Assembly: GCF_003994855.1 (NCBI RefSeq) | Contig: NZ_CP034142.1 | Coordinates: 3,906,001 to 3,970,000, forward strand | Length of the DNA stretch: 64,000 bases | Reading direction: 5' to 3' | From: Marinobacter sp. NP-4(2019) | Lineage (GTDB): Bacteria > Pseudomonadota > Gammaproteobacteria > Pseudomonadales > Oleiphilaceae | In this document: piece after piece, positions 25,510-33,986 of the stretch | Layout of the letters: every line of letters starts with the position of its first letter | Position numbering within the stretch: position 1 is the stretch's first letter | Notes under the pieces: model-generated | What the model saw: only the letters and a program-made list of their open reading frames with translations | The model's database searches: none | Told to the model about the DNA's origin: nothing | Translations under genes and position numbers: made by a program

Positions 25510-26633
25510 TGGATTATTACGACCTGATCATCGTTGGCGCCGGCCCGGCTGGCGCCACCCTCGCTCACTCACTTCGTGACAGCGGCAAGCGCATTCTTGT
25601 GATCGACAAAAAAACCTTCCCACGGGACAAGACTTGCGCCGGTTGGGTCACCCCGGCGGTAATGGCGAGCCTTGACATTGATCTATCGGACTATGCCAGG
25701 GAGCGTACCCTGCAGCCCATCCGTCGCTTTCGCATCGGCATGATGGGACAGCCCGCGGTCGAGAACAATCACGACGAGGTGGTCAGCTACGGCATTCGTC
25801 GCTGCGAGTTCGACCACTATCTGCTCAGCCGGGTGACCGCTCCGCAGGAGCTGGGTACTCCGGTCAAATCCATTACCCGAAAGAACGGCAACTGGGTAGT
25901 CAATGACACCTGGGAGGCACCGCTCATTGTTGGTGCCGGTGGCCACTTCTGCCCGGTGGCCAAACTCCTGGGCGATGGCCCGGGCAGCCATGAAACCGTG
26001 GTTGCCGCCAAGGAAGTCGAGTTTGAAATGACACCGGAACAATCCGAGGTCTGCGAAGCCCGGGGAGACACACCGGAACTCTGGTTCTGCAAGGACCTGA
26101 AAGGCTATGCCTGGGTGTTCCGCAAGGGTAATTTTCTGAATATCGGCCTGGGCCGGGAAGACAACCACAAGCTCACCGAACACCTCGAACGGTTTGTCGA
26201 GGAGATGAAAGCCAGCGGACGTATCCCGGCGGATCTGCCCGGACGCTTCAAGGGCCACGCCTATCTGCTGTATGACCACGCGGAGCGCCCACTGGTGGAC
26301 GATGGCGTGATGCTGATCGGGGATTCCGCCGGTCTGGCTTACACCCAGAGCGGGGAAGGCATTCGCCCGGCCATCGAATCCGCACTGATCGCCGCCCAGG
26401 TGATCCGGGAGGCGGATGATTATTCAGCCCAGACACTGCAAGCCTACGGTGAAACCATCGCCCAGCGGTTTGGCAACCGTGCGGCAGAGGCCGAACAAAG
26501 CTGGCAAATACCGGAATGGGTCAAGGCACCACTGGCCAGCACGCTGATGCGCTCACACTGGTTTACCCGCAAGGTGGTGACCGAGAAGTGGTTCCTGCAC
26601 CAGGAGGTGCCGCCGCTGGATGTCGCGGTCTAG
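25509..26633 (+). CDS. FAD-dependent oxidoreductase of the geranylgeranyl-reductase superfamily
   Basis: 374 residues. An N-terminal Rossmann motif (IIVGAGPAGATLA, residues 7-19) binds FAD. DKTCAGWVTPAV near residue 40 sits where family members carry a conserved Cys. VMLIGDSAGLAYTQSGEGI near 270 is the second FAD motif. Relatives reduce isolated C=C bonds in isoprenoid or acyl chains, or hydroxylate aromatics. Since it overlaps the CfaS-like gene by one base, a substrate in membrane lipid is likely. No signal peptide, so it works at the inner face of the membrane. Confidence 0.78.
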   Translation: MDYYDLIIVGAGPAGATLAHSLRDSGKRILVIDKKTFPRDKTCAGWVTPAVMASLDIDLSDYARERTLQPIRRFRIGMMGQPAVENNHDEVVSYGIRRCEFDHYLLSRVTAPQELGTPVKSITRKNGNWVVNDTWEAPLIVGAGGHFCPVAKLLGDGPGSHETVVAAKEVEFEMTPEQSEVCEARGDTPELWFCKDLKGYAWVFRKGNFLNIGLGREDNHKLTEHLERFVEEMKASGRIPADLPGRFKGHAYLLYDHAERPLVDDGVMLIGDSAGLAYTQSGEGIRPAIESALIAAQVIREADDYSAQTLQAYGETIAQRFGNRAAEAEQSWQIPEWVKAPLASTLMRSHWFTRKVVTEKWFLHQEVPPLDVAV

Positions 26634-26833
26634 AGAGGGCTTGTACAAACTGCAAACACATTCAGTGCTTTCAATCTAAGCCAGCCAAGGACATCAACTG
26701 CCAGCCTCTGTTCACTTTTGAAGCAGGCAACGTACTGTTTTGCAACAAAAATGCTCACATCATTCTGACCTATCCGGATCAACCCTTAATAAATATTGTT
26801 TCCGAACAATTAGTTATCACAATAATTGAGATC

Positions 26834-26849
26834 TGGCACGTTACGTGCC
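26834..26849 (+). promoter_or_regulatory. Candidate sigma-54 promoter
   Basis: TGGCACGTTACGTGCC has GG, exactly 10 bases, then GC, with the full TGGCACG half and GTGC in place of TTGC. It is also nearly palindromic, so an operator is an alternative reading. A start near 26860 would give a transcript of about 108 bases to the terminator. Confidence 0.5.
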
Positions 26850-26920
26850 TTGGTCATCACGCCAGTCGGACACCCTTCACTGCATAGCCCCCACTGGCAC
26901 GACGTTCTAAAAGAGCAAAG

Positions 26921-26967
26921 ACGCTTATCAGACCGGACATCCCTCCGGCGCGATAGGCGTTTTTTTT
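26921..26967 (+). terminator. Strong terminator in the porin leader
   Basis: ACGCTTATC pairs with GATAGGCGT (one G-U), with an inner CCGG/CCGG stem, and is followed by eight T residues. It lies 107 bases before the porin start, so it either ends a small RNA or acts as an attenuator for the porin. Confidence 0.8.
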
Positions 26968-27073
26968 GCCCGTAATAACAACAACAGCCGGCGAGAAAAT
27001 CGCTTCACTCGGCTCTTGGACCGCGTCAACGATGTGCGATGACAATCCCATAAAGACTCAGGAGCAACACGAA

Positions 27074-28282
27074 ATGACACGTAACACAGTACGACAGACC
27101 GGTTTGTTATTGGGTACCGCCCTGGTGTGCGGCAGTGCTCTGGCAGAAAATATCAGTCTCACCAGCGCCCTGAACGATGGAACCGTCTACGGTGATTTCC
27201 GCTTGCGGTACGAAAACGTAGATCAGGACAACGCCCTGAAGGATGCGAACGCCCTCACCCTACGTTCACGCCTCGGCTATAAAACCGGCCATTACTATGG
27301 GCTGTCCGGCGTCCTGGAATTTGAAGATTCACGCGCGATCGCCGGAGTCGACGATTACAACGACACCCAGGGTCAGACACCTGACCATTCCGTGGTCGCC
27401 GACCCGGAAACCACCGAAGTCGACCAGGCCTTCGTGAAGTACACCAACGCCGGGTTCAATGGCAAGATCGGTCGCCAGGTCATTACCCTGGATAACCAGC
27501 GTTTCGTTGGTGCGGTGGGTTGGCGCCAGGATCGACAGACCTTTGATGCCACCCGCCTCAGCTATGCACTCTCCGACCTGACCCTGGACTACGCCTATAT
27601 CACCAAGCATAACCGGATATTTGCACAAGGCGGCGACCAGGACGCCAAGGACCACCTGGTAAACGCCAGCTATCAGTCGTCCTTTGGCGTTCTGACGGGT
27701 TACGCCTACCTGCTGGAACTGGACAACGTTCCCGACAACAGTCTCGACACCTACGGGCTGCGCTACACCGGCAGGACCGACCTTGACGGGATCGGCGTAT
27801 TGTACGAACTGGAGTATGCGACCCAGGAAGCGGACAGTGCCGGCGCCGAAGCGGACGCTGACTACTATAAGGCGCTCGCCGGAGTACAGGCTGCAGGTGT
27901 AACCGTGTCACTGGGCTATGAAGTACTGGGCTCTGACAACGGCAACTACGGTTTCTCCACCCCGCTGGCAACACTCCACGCCTTTAACGGCTGGGCCGAT
28001 CAGTTTCTGGCCACGCCCAACAGCGGCCTGGAGGACCTGATGCTGACCGTCACAGGTTCCCTGTCAGGCGGTAAGTGGGTACTTGCCTACCATGACTTCA
28101 GCGCCGATGAGGATGCCGCCGGAACCGATGATTTCGGCAGTGAAATCGACGTGGCCTACAATCGCGGTTTTGGCCAGCACTACAGTGCCGGCATCAAGTA
28201 CGCCGCTTACATGGCAGGCGATGATGCGGCCGGCAAGGTTGACACCAACAAGCTCTGGTTGACCCTGGGCGCCAAGCTCTAA
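27074..28282 (+). CDS. Alginate-export-like outer-membrane porin
   Basis: 402 residues from the ATG at 27074, chosen for AGGAGC upstream. A Sec signal (about 1-24, ending ALA) is followed by a beta-barrel typical of the AlgE-like group: DGTVYGDFRLRYENVDQD, LTLRSRLGYKTG, GKIGRQVITLDNQRFVG. It ends in LTLGAKL. Such porins take up small anionic or polar solutes; the substrate is unknown. The leader with a terminator ahead of it suggests substrate-controlled readthrough, perhaps for a nitrogen source given the sigma-54-like promoter. Confidence 0.75.
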   Translation: MTRNTVRQTGLLLGTALVCGSALAENISLTSALNDGTVYGDFRLRYENVDQDNALKDANALTLRSRLGYKTGHYYGLSGVLEFEDSRAIAGVDDYNDTQGQTPDHSVVADPETTEVDQAFVKYTNAGFNGKIGRQVITLDNQRFVGAVGWRQDRQTFDATRLSYALSDLTLDYAYITKHNRIFAQGGDQDAKDHLVNASYQSSFGVLTGYAYLLELDNVPDNSLDTYGLRYTGRTDLDGIGVLYELEYATQEADSAGAEADADYYKALAGVQAAGVTVSLGYEVLGSDNGNYGFSTPLATLHAFNGWADQFLATPNSGLEDLMLTVTGSLSGGKWVLAYHDFSADEDAAGTDDFGSEIDVAYNRGFGQHYSAGIKYAAYMAGDDAAGKVDTNKLWLTLGAKL

Positions 28283-28300
28283 ACCCTCCGCAATGGGTTT

Positions 28301-28335
28301 GCGAGGTGGGGTTGCGTCTCCCACCTCGCTTTTTT
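28301..28335 (+). terminator. Intrinsic terminator of the plus-strand porin
   Basis: GCGAGGTGGG and CCCACCTCGC form a 10-bp stem followed by TTTTTT. Confidence 0.92.
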
Positions 28336-28367
28336 AATAGTGCCAGAATATAGGCCTATACCGAATG

Positions 28368-28393
28368 CAAAAAACCGGGGCAACTGCCCCGGC
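28368..28393 (-). terminator. Intrinsic terminator of the minus-strand porin
   Basis: On the minus strand GCCGGGGC pairs with GCCCCGG and is followed by TTTTTT, about 50 bases past the stop codon. It stands back to back with the terminator of the convergent porin. Confidence 0.9.
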
Positions 28394-28444
28394 AAACAAT
28401 GACGCCAACACGATACAGCGTTTCTTTACTTCGGCACTTCGGTC

Positions 28445-29434
28445 TTACATAGAGAACTTGTGTTCAAAGCCCACACCGAAGGTGGTGTCTTCCTGATCAC
28501 CAATGTCCTGTTCAACCTGGGCGAAATAAGCATAGACCTTGCTCTTCTTGGCCAGCTTGTAGTCAGCACCAACGCCAATGAGGGTCAGCTCTTCGTCTGA
28601 AAGGTCCCCTTCCGTCAGACCATACTGGGCTTTCAGTTTCAGCCGGTCGAGTTTCACGGCACCGCTGAGCAGATAGCTGTCTTCCTCACCTTCACCGTCT
28701 TCCTCTTCAGCCAACTGGTACAATGCACCAAACTCAAACATATCGAGCCGAACCAGGCCAGTCGCGCGAAGAATGTTCAGCCTGCCCTCCATCGTTGAAT
28801 CAGCAACCAGCTCATCTTCAATCTCCGAATCATAAGCCAGGGCACCGTAGAACATGCCTTTGTCGAATACGATGGAACTGGAGACCGCGTCGGCAACACC
28901 GTTTTCATCTGTACCTTCTTCCTGATCTTCGCCCGGAATCAGGGCCACGTTCACGGACAACGCATCTGCAAAGCTGGGAGTGCTGTACTGCACCATGTTG
29001 CTGGTGCGGTTTTCACCCGCCATGATGTTCTTGATATCACCCTGCAGGTCATTGAACTGGTCAATCTTGCCCTGGGATACTTTCAGCGGTGTATCGAACT
29101 TACCCGCAATCAGAGTACCCATCGAGTCATGGGCAAAGCCGCCATAGATGTTGCGCTGACTGAAGGTTTCACCGCCCTTGTCGCCATCGTCAACCGAGAT
29201 TTCGAATTCTGCCTTGTAAACCGCCTTGATCTGCTCGAAATCAAGATCCAGATCACCTTTGACACCCAGGCGCGAGGCATTGCTCTGGAGCTTCCAGGCA
29301 TCTTCTACATCGTTATCCTGATTTTCATAGGACACATTGGCCTTGCCGTAAACGACAGGGCCCTTGTCAGCCATCGCAACGGAGGGCGCAACAACCATGG
29401 AACCGATAGCCAGAGCCAGCAGCTGCTTTTTCAT
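28445..29434 (-). CDS. Gram-negative trimeric-type porin
   Basis: 329 residues from the ATG at 29434, preceded by GGAGAAC at the right distance; an ATG five codons earlier has none. Signal peptide about 1-22 (ending AMA). The barrel starts VVYGKANVSYENQDND and continues NASRLGVKGDLDL and RNIYGGFAHDSMGTLIAGKFDTPLK, the general-porin pattern with loop 3. It ends FGVGFEHKFSM; most porins of this family end in Phe. Loops are strongly acidic (EEEDGEGEEDS), which may suit cations or a salty habitat. Confidence 0.85.
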   Translation of the reverse strand: MKKQLLALAIGSMVVAPSVAMADKGPVVYGKANVSYENQDNDVEDAWKLQSNASRLGVKGDLDLDFEQIKAVYKAEFEISVDDGDKGGETFSQRNIYGGFAHDSMGTLIAGKFDTPLKVSQGKIDQFNDLQGDIKNIMAGENRTSNMVQYSTPSFADALSVNVALIPGEDQEEGTDENGVADAVSSSIVFDKGMFYGALAYDSEIEDELVADSTMEGRLNILRATGLVRLDMFEFGALYQLAEEEDGEGEEDSYLLSGAVKLDRLKLKAQYGLTEGDLSDEELTLIGVGADYKLAKKSKVYAYFAQVEQDIGDQEDTTFGVGFEHKFSM

Positions 29435-29573
29435 TCGTTTGTTCTCCATCAGTGATCACGTTTGATCGGTGTTGAATTTCGTGATCACACTATGGAGAGG
29501 GTTTATTAACAATTTGTTAATAAACCATGGCAGTTTGGTGACTGTTGCGGTGAACGAGGGTGACCGGACCGGC

Positions 29574-29604
29574 AAAAAAATGGCGACCCAGGGGCCGCCA
29601 CCAT
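29574..29604 (-). terminator. Intrinsic terminator of dps
   Basis: On the minus strand TGGCG and CGCCA pair around GCCCCTGGGT and are followed by TTTTTTT, 20 bases after the dps stop. Confidence 0.75.
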
Positions 29605-29624
29605 TTCAATGTACCGAACGCTGA

Positions 29625-30098
29625 TTACTGACCGAGATAGCTACGGTACATCCAGACCGTCTTTTCCTGCTGCGAAATGTAATCACTCATCAGCGCAACA
29701 GTACCCTCGTCATCCGCATCGCCGGCCAGACTTAGCAGTTCACGCTGCTTACCGATCAGTTTGGCGAAGCTTTCCACAATGTTCTCCATGGCAACCTTGC
29801 CATCGGAAACATCCTTGCGCTCGGGCACTTCAGATTTCTCGATGTAGGTGCTGTAGGCGTGTGCCGGACGATGCCCGAGGGTCAGCACGCGCTCGGCGAT
29901 TTCGTCGATCTTCAACAGCAGATCGTTGTAGAGCTCCTCAAACTTCACGTGAAGCTCGAAAAAATTGTCGCCCTTGATGTTCCAGTGGTAACCACGGACG
30001 TTCATGTAAAAGATCTGATAATTCGACAACAGATCATTCAGGGAACTCGCCAGTTGCTCAGCCTTCGCAGCGTCCAGACCAATGAAGTTCTTTCCCAT
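29625..30098 (-). CDS. dps: Dps-like ferritin, DNA-binding protein from starved cells
   Basis: 157 residues after an AGGAGGCA ribosome site. The Dps ferroxidase site is readable: NVRGYHWNIKGDNFFELHVKFEELYNDL carries the His and Asp/Glu ligands shared between subunits (about residues 35-60). Dps dodecamers store iron, consume H2O2 and protect DNA. The N-terminal tail is short with one or two Lys, so direct DNA binding may be weak. The upstream region holds two ATAG-N7-CTAT boxes like those bound by OxyR. Confidence 0.92.
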   Translation of the reverse strand: MGKNFIGLDAAKAEQLASSLNDLLSNYQIFYMNVRGYHWNIKGDNFFELHVKFEELYNDLLLKIDEIAERVLTLGHRPAHAYSTYIEKSEVPERKDVSDGKVAMENIVESFAKLIGKQRELLSLAGDADDEGTVALMSDYISQQEKTVWMYRSYLGQ

Positions 30099-30191
30099 AA
30101 CGTGCCTCCTTGACAGTTAGTGAAGTAAATTTGGTAACCAATATAAGCCAGGGAACTGAAATTAGTGAAGTTTAGTGTCCCAATCCATTGA

Positions 30192-30206
30192 ATAGCCAAA
30201 TCCTAT
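30192..30206. promoter_or_regulatory. OxyR-like half site upstream of dps (1)
   Basis: ATAGCCAAATCCTAT matches ATAG-N7-CTAT, one dimer site of the OxyR consensus; CAAT lies 7 bases before it, a 3-of-4 match to the next element. It is 94 bases upstream of the dps start. Confidence 0.45.
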
Positions 30207-30239
30207 GGCTGGATAACTTACAAGAAATAATGGCTATTC

Positions 30240-30254
30240 ATAGACAAGAACTAT
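30240..30254. promoter_or_regulatory. OxyR-like half site upstream of dps (2)
   Basis: ATAGACAAGAACTAT is a second exact ATAG-N7-CTAT, 48 bases from the first centre to centre. An inverted repeat TGAATAGCCA/TGGCTATTCA (30189-30198 and 30231-30240) links the two boxes. Confidence 0.42.
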
Positions 30255-30337
30255 CAGGATCTCACAAACAATTTATTTAACAATGATTATCACCTCCGTT
30301 TAAATGAAGCATAAACAGCACCTACGCGGAGTTGATC

Positions 30338-30610
30338 ATGAGTACGCTTAAACTGTTTGTCCACGACCACGGAGCCAATGGCGACAACTCGCTGATGAAG
30401 ACGATCACGTTTGCCATCACCCATTTCACCGTGGCGTTCAGTGTTGCCTTCTTGCTGACTGGTGACATCCTCATTGGCAGCCTGATTGCCATGGTGGAGC
30501 CAGCGATCAACACCGTTGCCTACTTTTTCCACGAAAAGATCTGGGCACGCCGCACTCAGCCTGCACAACAAGTGGCTATCCCCCGGGACCACAATCCATG
30601 CAGCGCGTAA
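30338..30610 (+). CDS. DUF2061 small membrane protein
   Basis: 90 residues from the ATG at 30338 (GGAG six bases upstream). It has two hydrophobic segments: MKTITFAITHFTVAFSVAFLLTG, which carries the DUF2061 K(T/S)xxxxxxH pattern, and SLIAMVEPAINTVAYFFHEKIW with the PxxNTxxYxxHExxW signature. Function of the family is unknown. Its 3' end overlaps the convergent disulfide reductase gene by 35 bases. It diverges from dps, so the OxyR-like boxes between them could serve both. Confidence 0.85.
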   Translation: MSTLKLFVHDHGANGDNSLMKTITFAITHFTVAFSVAFLLTGDILIGSLIAMVEPAINTVAYFFHEKIWARRTQPAQQVAIPRDHNPCSA

Positions 30611-32018
30611 TGACCTCCGGGCCAATATTGAGGTTGCGGTTGAGAGCCCTTAGCGCGGTTCTCACCCCCTCCTCAATGACCGGATGATAAAATGGCATGT
30701 CCAGCATCTCACTGACGGTCATCCGACGCTGGGCTGACCATGCCAGCAGGTGGCTGATGTGCTCCGCCGCCGGGCCAAACATTTCCGCGCCCAGGAACTG
30801 GCCACTGCCCTGCTCACCATAGACCCGTAACAACCCCTTATTTCGGGCAATCACCCGGCTGCGCCCCTGATCCTCAAAGGAAACCTCGCCAACGGAAAAA
30901 CAGCCCCTGCAACGTTCATCCACCTGATCAATGGTCAGCCCCACCGTTGCAATCTGCGGGTCAGTAAAGACCACAGCCAGTGGTGTGCGACGCAAGCCCG
31001 CGCGGACATCCGGGTATCGCCCGGCATTGTCACCGGCAATCCGTCCCTCATCTGCGGCTTCGTGAAGTAGCGGGGTATCGTTATTGGCATCGCCGGCAAT
31101 GAAAATATGACTGTCCCCACACTGCAGGGTGTAACGGTTAAACAGTGGCGAGCCGCGTTCATCCAGTTCCAGCTCGGTATTCTGGATATCCAGATGATCC
31201 ACATTTGCTTTTCGCCCGGTCGCAGCCAGCACATAGTCAAAGGTTTCAGTCACATTGCCTTTTGTTTTCTCCACAAAAGTGATCGCAACGCCTTCGTCTG
31301 TGCGTTTCACGGCTTTCACATTGGCATCCGGGTCCAGCGGGAATTCACGGCTGAATGTTTCCAGGGCGTATTCCCGGATTCGTTCATCACGAATAGGCCC
31401 TAAGCTGCCGCCAACACCGAACAGTCGCACCCGAACGCCCAGCCGGCTTAACGCCTGTCCCAGTTCCAGACCGATAACACCAGGGCCAAACACAGCAACC
31501 GAGGCCGGCAACTCATTCCATTCGAATAAATCGTCATTAACCACCAGCCGGTCTTTGGCCTCTTTGAGTAACCCCGGGATGTTGGGCCGCGCCCCCGTTG
31601 CCACCACGATGCGATCGGCTATCACCTCTGCCTGTTCTTCGACAACCAGGCGATGGTCGTCGATGAACCGTGCATGCCCTCCAAGACGGTGACTCTCCGG
31701 CATCTCGGAGATGGTTTCCAGAACGAATCCGACAAAACGGTCGCGTTCACTGCGGACACGATCCATCACCGCCTTGCCATCAATCCGCACCCCTCCGGGA
31801 TGAACACCAAAGACCGAGCCCTGCTCCATACAGTGGGCGCTGTCTGCCGCAGCTATCAGAAGCTTGCTGGGCATGCAGCCGACACGGGCGCAGGTGGTGC
31901 CATAGTGACCGCCCTCAATCAGCACCAGGTTATCGGTGTGTTTGCGCGCCGCGCGATAGGCGCCCATGCCGGCAGTGCCGGCCCCGATAATTGCAACGTC
32001 TACCCTGCGTTTCTGCAT
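30576..32018 (-). CDS. Pyridine nucleotide-disulfide oxidoreductase (dihydrolipoyl-dehydrogenase-like)
   Basis: 480 residues from the ATG at 32018 (GGAGAGG upstream). FAD motif VAIIGAGTAGMGAYRAA near residue 6, redox-active Cys pair in GTTCARVGCMPSK near 40, NAD motif VFGPGVIGLELGQAL near 175, second FAD motif IFIAGDANND near 315, and the dimerisation His-Glu in FYHPVIEEG near 445. It is not in a 2-oxoacid dehydrogenase operon, and its loop differs from the usual GGTCLN(V)GC of true Lpd. It may reduce a different disulfide or quinone, possibly in stress defence next to dps. Confidence 0.82.
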   Translation of the reverse strand: MQKRRVDVAIIGAGTAGMGAYRAARKHTDNLVLIEGGHYGTTCARVGCMPSKLLIAAADSAHCMEQGSVFGVHPGGVRIDGKAVMDRVRSERDRFVGFVLETISEMPESHRLGGHARFIDDHRLVVEEQAEVIADRIVVATGARPNIPGLLKEAKDRLVVNDDLFEWNELPASVAVFGPGVIGLELGQALSRLGVRVRLFGVGGSLGPIRDERIREYALETFSREFPLDPDANVKAVKRTDEGVAITFVEKTKGNVTETFDYVLAATGRKANVDHLDIQNTELELDERGSPLFNRYTLQCGDSHIFIAGDANNDTPLLHEAADEGRIAGDNAGRYPDVRAGLRRTPLAVVFTDPQIATVGLTIDQVDERCRGCFSVGEVSFEDQGRSRVIARNKGLLRVYGEQGSGQFLGAEMFGPAAEHISHLLAWSAQRRMTVSEMLDMPFYHPVIEEGVRTALRALNRNLNIGPEVITRCMDCGPGG

Positions 32019-32178
32019 GGAGGCCTCTCCCGCTGATTGTCTGTTCACTGTGGTCTACGTGAGTATAGCCGGCAGAATTAGTTGCGTTTGGCACGGGATA
32101 TTTTCCCTAATCGCTTATATCCTTGCGTCACCCCGTGCACTTTTTCGATTACGTCCTGCGTTGGTAAGGAGAACAAAA

Positions 32179-32850
32179 ATGCAGACATACTGGGCCGAAT
32201 TCCTGACCGTTGCCGTGGTTCACCTGCTGGCTGTGGCCAGCCCCGGGCCCGACTTCGCGGTCATGCTCCGCCAGGCTTTGTTTCAGAGCCGGCGAAATGC
32301 CCTGCTCAGTGCTTCCGGCATAGGGCTTGGCATCCTTGTGCATGTGACCTATTCGCTGTTGGGGATTGGCATTCTGATTCAACAGTCGTTGCTGTTGTTT
32401 ACGATTCTCAAGGTTATTGGCGCGCTGTATCTGACGTGGATAGCAGTGCAGTGCCTGAAATCCCGGGCAGGCGGCATTCACGTTGAAGCAGGCAATGCGA
32501 CACCACAGGGCGGATTTTACGCGTTCAGACTGGGTTTCCTGACCAATGTATTGAACCCCAAGGCCACCCTGTTCTTCGTCTCGCTGTTTTCCGTGGTAAT
32601 CAGTCCCGACACCCCCATCGCGCTGCAAACCACCTATGGCCTTTATATGGCCATAGCCACAGGCCTGTGGTTCGCACTGGTCGCCAGTTTTTTCACCCTG
32701 CCCAGGGTGCGACGTGGTTTTAACCGGTTCGGCCACTGGCTCGACCGGATGATGGGCGGTGTGCTGTTGCTGCTGGCCGGGCAGCTGTTGTTTTCTACAG
32801 TGAGCGGATCAGAGCCTCCGTCTGGTCCCAGCCAATACACGGGTCCGTAA
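32179..32850 (+). CDS. LysE/RhtB-family amino-acid exporter
   Basis: 223 residues from the ATG at 32179 (AAGGAG upstream). LysE features: VVHLLAVASPGPDFAVMLRQAL in the first segment, GIGLGILVHVTYSLLGIG in the second, and RLGFLTNVLNPKATLFFVSLFS in the fourth; six membrane segments in all. Members export amino acids such as threonine, homoserine or lysine. The last 56 bases overlap aroG on the other strand. Confidence 0.9.
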   Translation: MQTYWAEFLTVAVVHLLAVASPGPDFAVMLRQALFQSRRNALLSASGIGLGILVHVTYSLLGIGILIQQSLLLFTILKVIGALYLTWIAVQCLKSRAGGIHVEAGNATPQGGFYAFRLGFLTNVLNPKATLFFVSLFSVVISPDTPIALQTTYGLYMAIATGLWFALVASFFTLPRVRRGFNRFGHWLDRMMGGVLLLLAGQLLFSTVSGSEPPSGPSQYTGP

Positions 32851-33856
32851 TAGAGCGGCCGTATTTCAGGTCGGCCCCGTCGTCCTGGCGGCCCGGTTCC
32901 AGGAAGCTTTCCAGCATCAGTCCCCGAATGCAGACGTTGCCGGCAGCTCGCTGGGCCATGACCTCCCGGGCAATATCCAACTGACGCTCAGCCTGCTTGC
33001 GGGCATTATCGTGGCTGCAGTCCACCATGACGGCGGTGGATACACCGGCGCCAGACAGTGATTCAATCGCCTGACCAATGCTGTCGGCGTCGTAGTTGGT
33101 GATGCCCCGACCACCCCTGAGGACCAGGTGGGTATCCGGGTTCCCCTCAGTGGTGATCATGGCCGGGGCGCCCGTGCTGGCAATCCCCATATGGTGGTGT
33201 GGATGGGCAGCGGATTTCATTGCATTGATCGCCACCGTCACGCCCCCGTCCGTGCCGTTCTTGAAGCCCACCGGCATCGGCAGCCCGCTGACCAGCTCCC
33301 GGTGCACCTGGGATTCCGTGGTACGCGCGCCAATAGCGCTCCAGCTGATCAGGTCACCGAGGTAGTCCATCGCGAATGGACTGAGGGCTTCGGTCGCCAG
33401 CGGCAGACCGGATTCCGCCAGATTCAACAGCAGCCGGCGTGATCGCACCAGCCCCTCGTTGAGGTTACCGGCTCCGGAACGATCCGGGTCGTACAATAGC
33501 CCTTTCCAGCCCACGGTGGTTCTGGGTTTTTCCAGGTAGGCACGCATCACGATCAGGAAGCGGTCGCTGACAGCCGCTGCCAGCTCACTGAGTTTTTCCG
33601 CATACTCCAGCGCGGCCACCTCATCGTGAATTGAGCACGGCCCGATCACAATCAGCGTGCGCGGGTCGTCACCATTAAGCACCCGGCGGATATCGTCGCG
33701 ATGGCGAAGTATCTGCTGTTCGATGTCTGGCGCCAGTGGCAGACGGGTCCTCAGCTCTGACGCTGTCGGAAGAATCTCTTCCCTGCGTTTGGGGGCAGTG
33801 GCACTCTCGGCGCTGGCCCGGTCACTCAGGGCGTCGATATTCAGAGGCATGTTCAT
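32795..33856 (-). CDS. aroG: 3-deoxy-7-phosphoheptulonate (DAHP) synthase, class I
   Basis: 353 residues. It condenses phosphoenolpyruvate and erythrose 4-phosphate, the first step to aromatic amino acids. Signatures: LIVIGPCSIHDEVAALEYA near residue 68, RAYLEKPRTTVGWKGLLYDP near 103, VGFKNGTDG near 198, and VMVDCSHDNARKQ near 278. Which aromatic amino acid inhibits it cannot be read safely. The upstream 270 bases carry a leader peptide full of Phe, Trp and Tyr codons and an intrinsic terminator ending 30 bases before the start codon, so expression is probably controlled by attenuation. Confidence 0.93.
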   Translation of the reverse strand: MNMPLNIDALSDRASAESATAPKRREEILPTASELRTRLPLAPDIEQQILRHRDDIRRVLNGDDPRTLIVIGPCSIHDEVAALEYAEKLSELAAAVSDRFLIVMRAYLEKPRTTVGWKGLLYDPDRSGAGNLNEGLVRSRRLLLNLAESGLPLATEALSPFAMDYLGDLISWSAIGARTTESQVHRELVSGLPMPVGFKNGTDGGVTVAINAMKSAAHPHHHMGIASTGAPAMITTEGNPDTHLVLRGGRGITNYDADSIGQAIESLSGAGVSTAVMVDCSHDNARKQAERQLDIAREVMAQRAAGNVCIRGLMLESFLEPGRQDDGADLKYGRSITDPCIGWDQTEALIRSL

Positions 33857-33886
33857 GTCAGTTTTCCGTTTCCCTGTGTCAGAATC

Positions 33887-33923
33887 AAAAAAGCCCCGGC
33901 TGGGCTACCAGTCGGGGCTTTTT
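33887..33923 (-). terminator. aroG: Attenuator terminator in the aroG leader
   Basis: On the minus strand AAAAAGCCCCG pairs with CGGGGCTTTTT, with an inner CTGG/CCAG extension; the T-run ends about 30 bases before the aroG ATG. A second hairpin, GGCAGCC/GGCTGCC (33934-33959), lies just upstream; its 3' arm can alternatively pair with GGTAGCC in the terminator loop, which would disrupt termination. Confidence 0.8.
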
Positions 33924-33986
33924 CGAGTCCGGTGGCAGCCTGGGTTTTGCCGGGCTGCCTTCCTCGTAATTCAGTCGATGAAGATC

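Larger units (their letters stand above)
26634..27073 (+). other. 440-base leader region upstream of a porin
   Basis: It contains a sigma-54-like promoter (26834-26849), a 6-bp hairpin GCCAGT/ACTGGC at about 26870-26899, a strong terminator (26921-26967), and an AATAACAACAACA tract at 26974-26986. The first 190 bases are AT-rich with no gene. The arrangement suggests a regulated leader or a small RNA ahead of the porin. Confidence 0.5.

Noticed and set aside
26974..26986. AATAACAACAACA as a Crc/Hfq catabolite-repression site for the porin
   Set aside because: The motif fits AANAANAA, but it is 88 bases before the start codon, whereas such sites usually overlap the ribosome site. It stays only as a remark.
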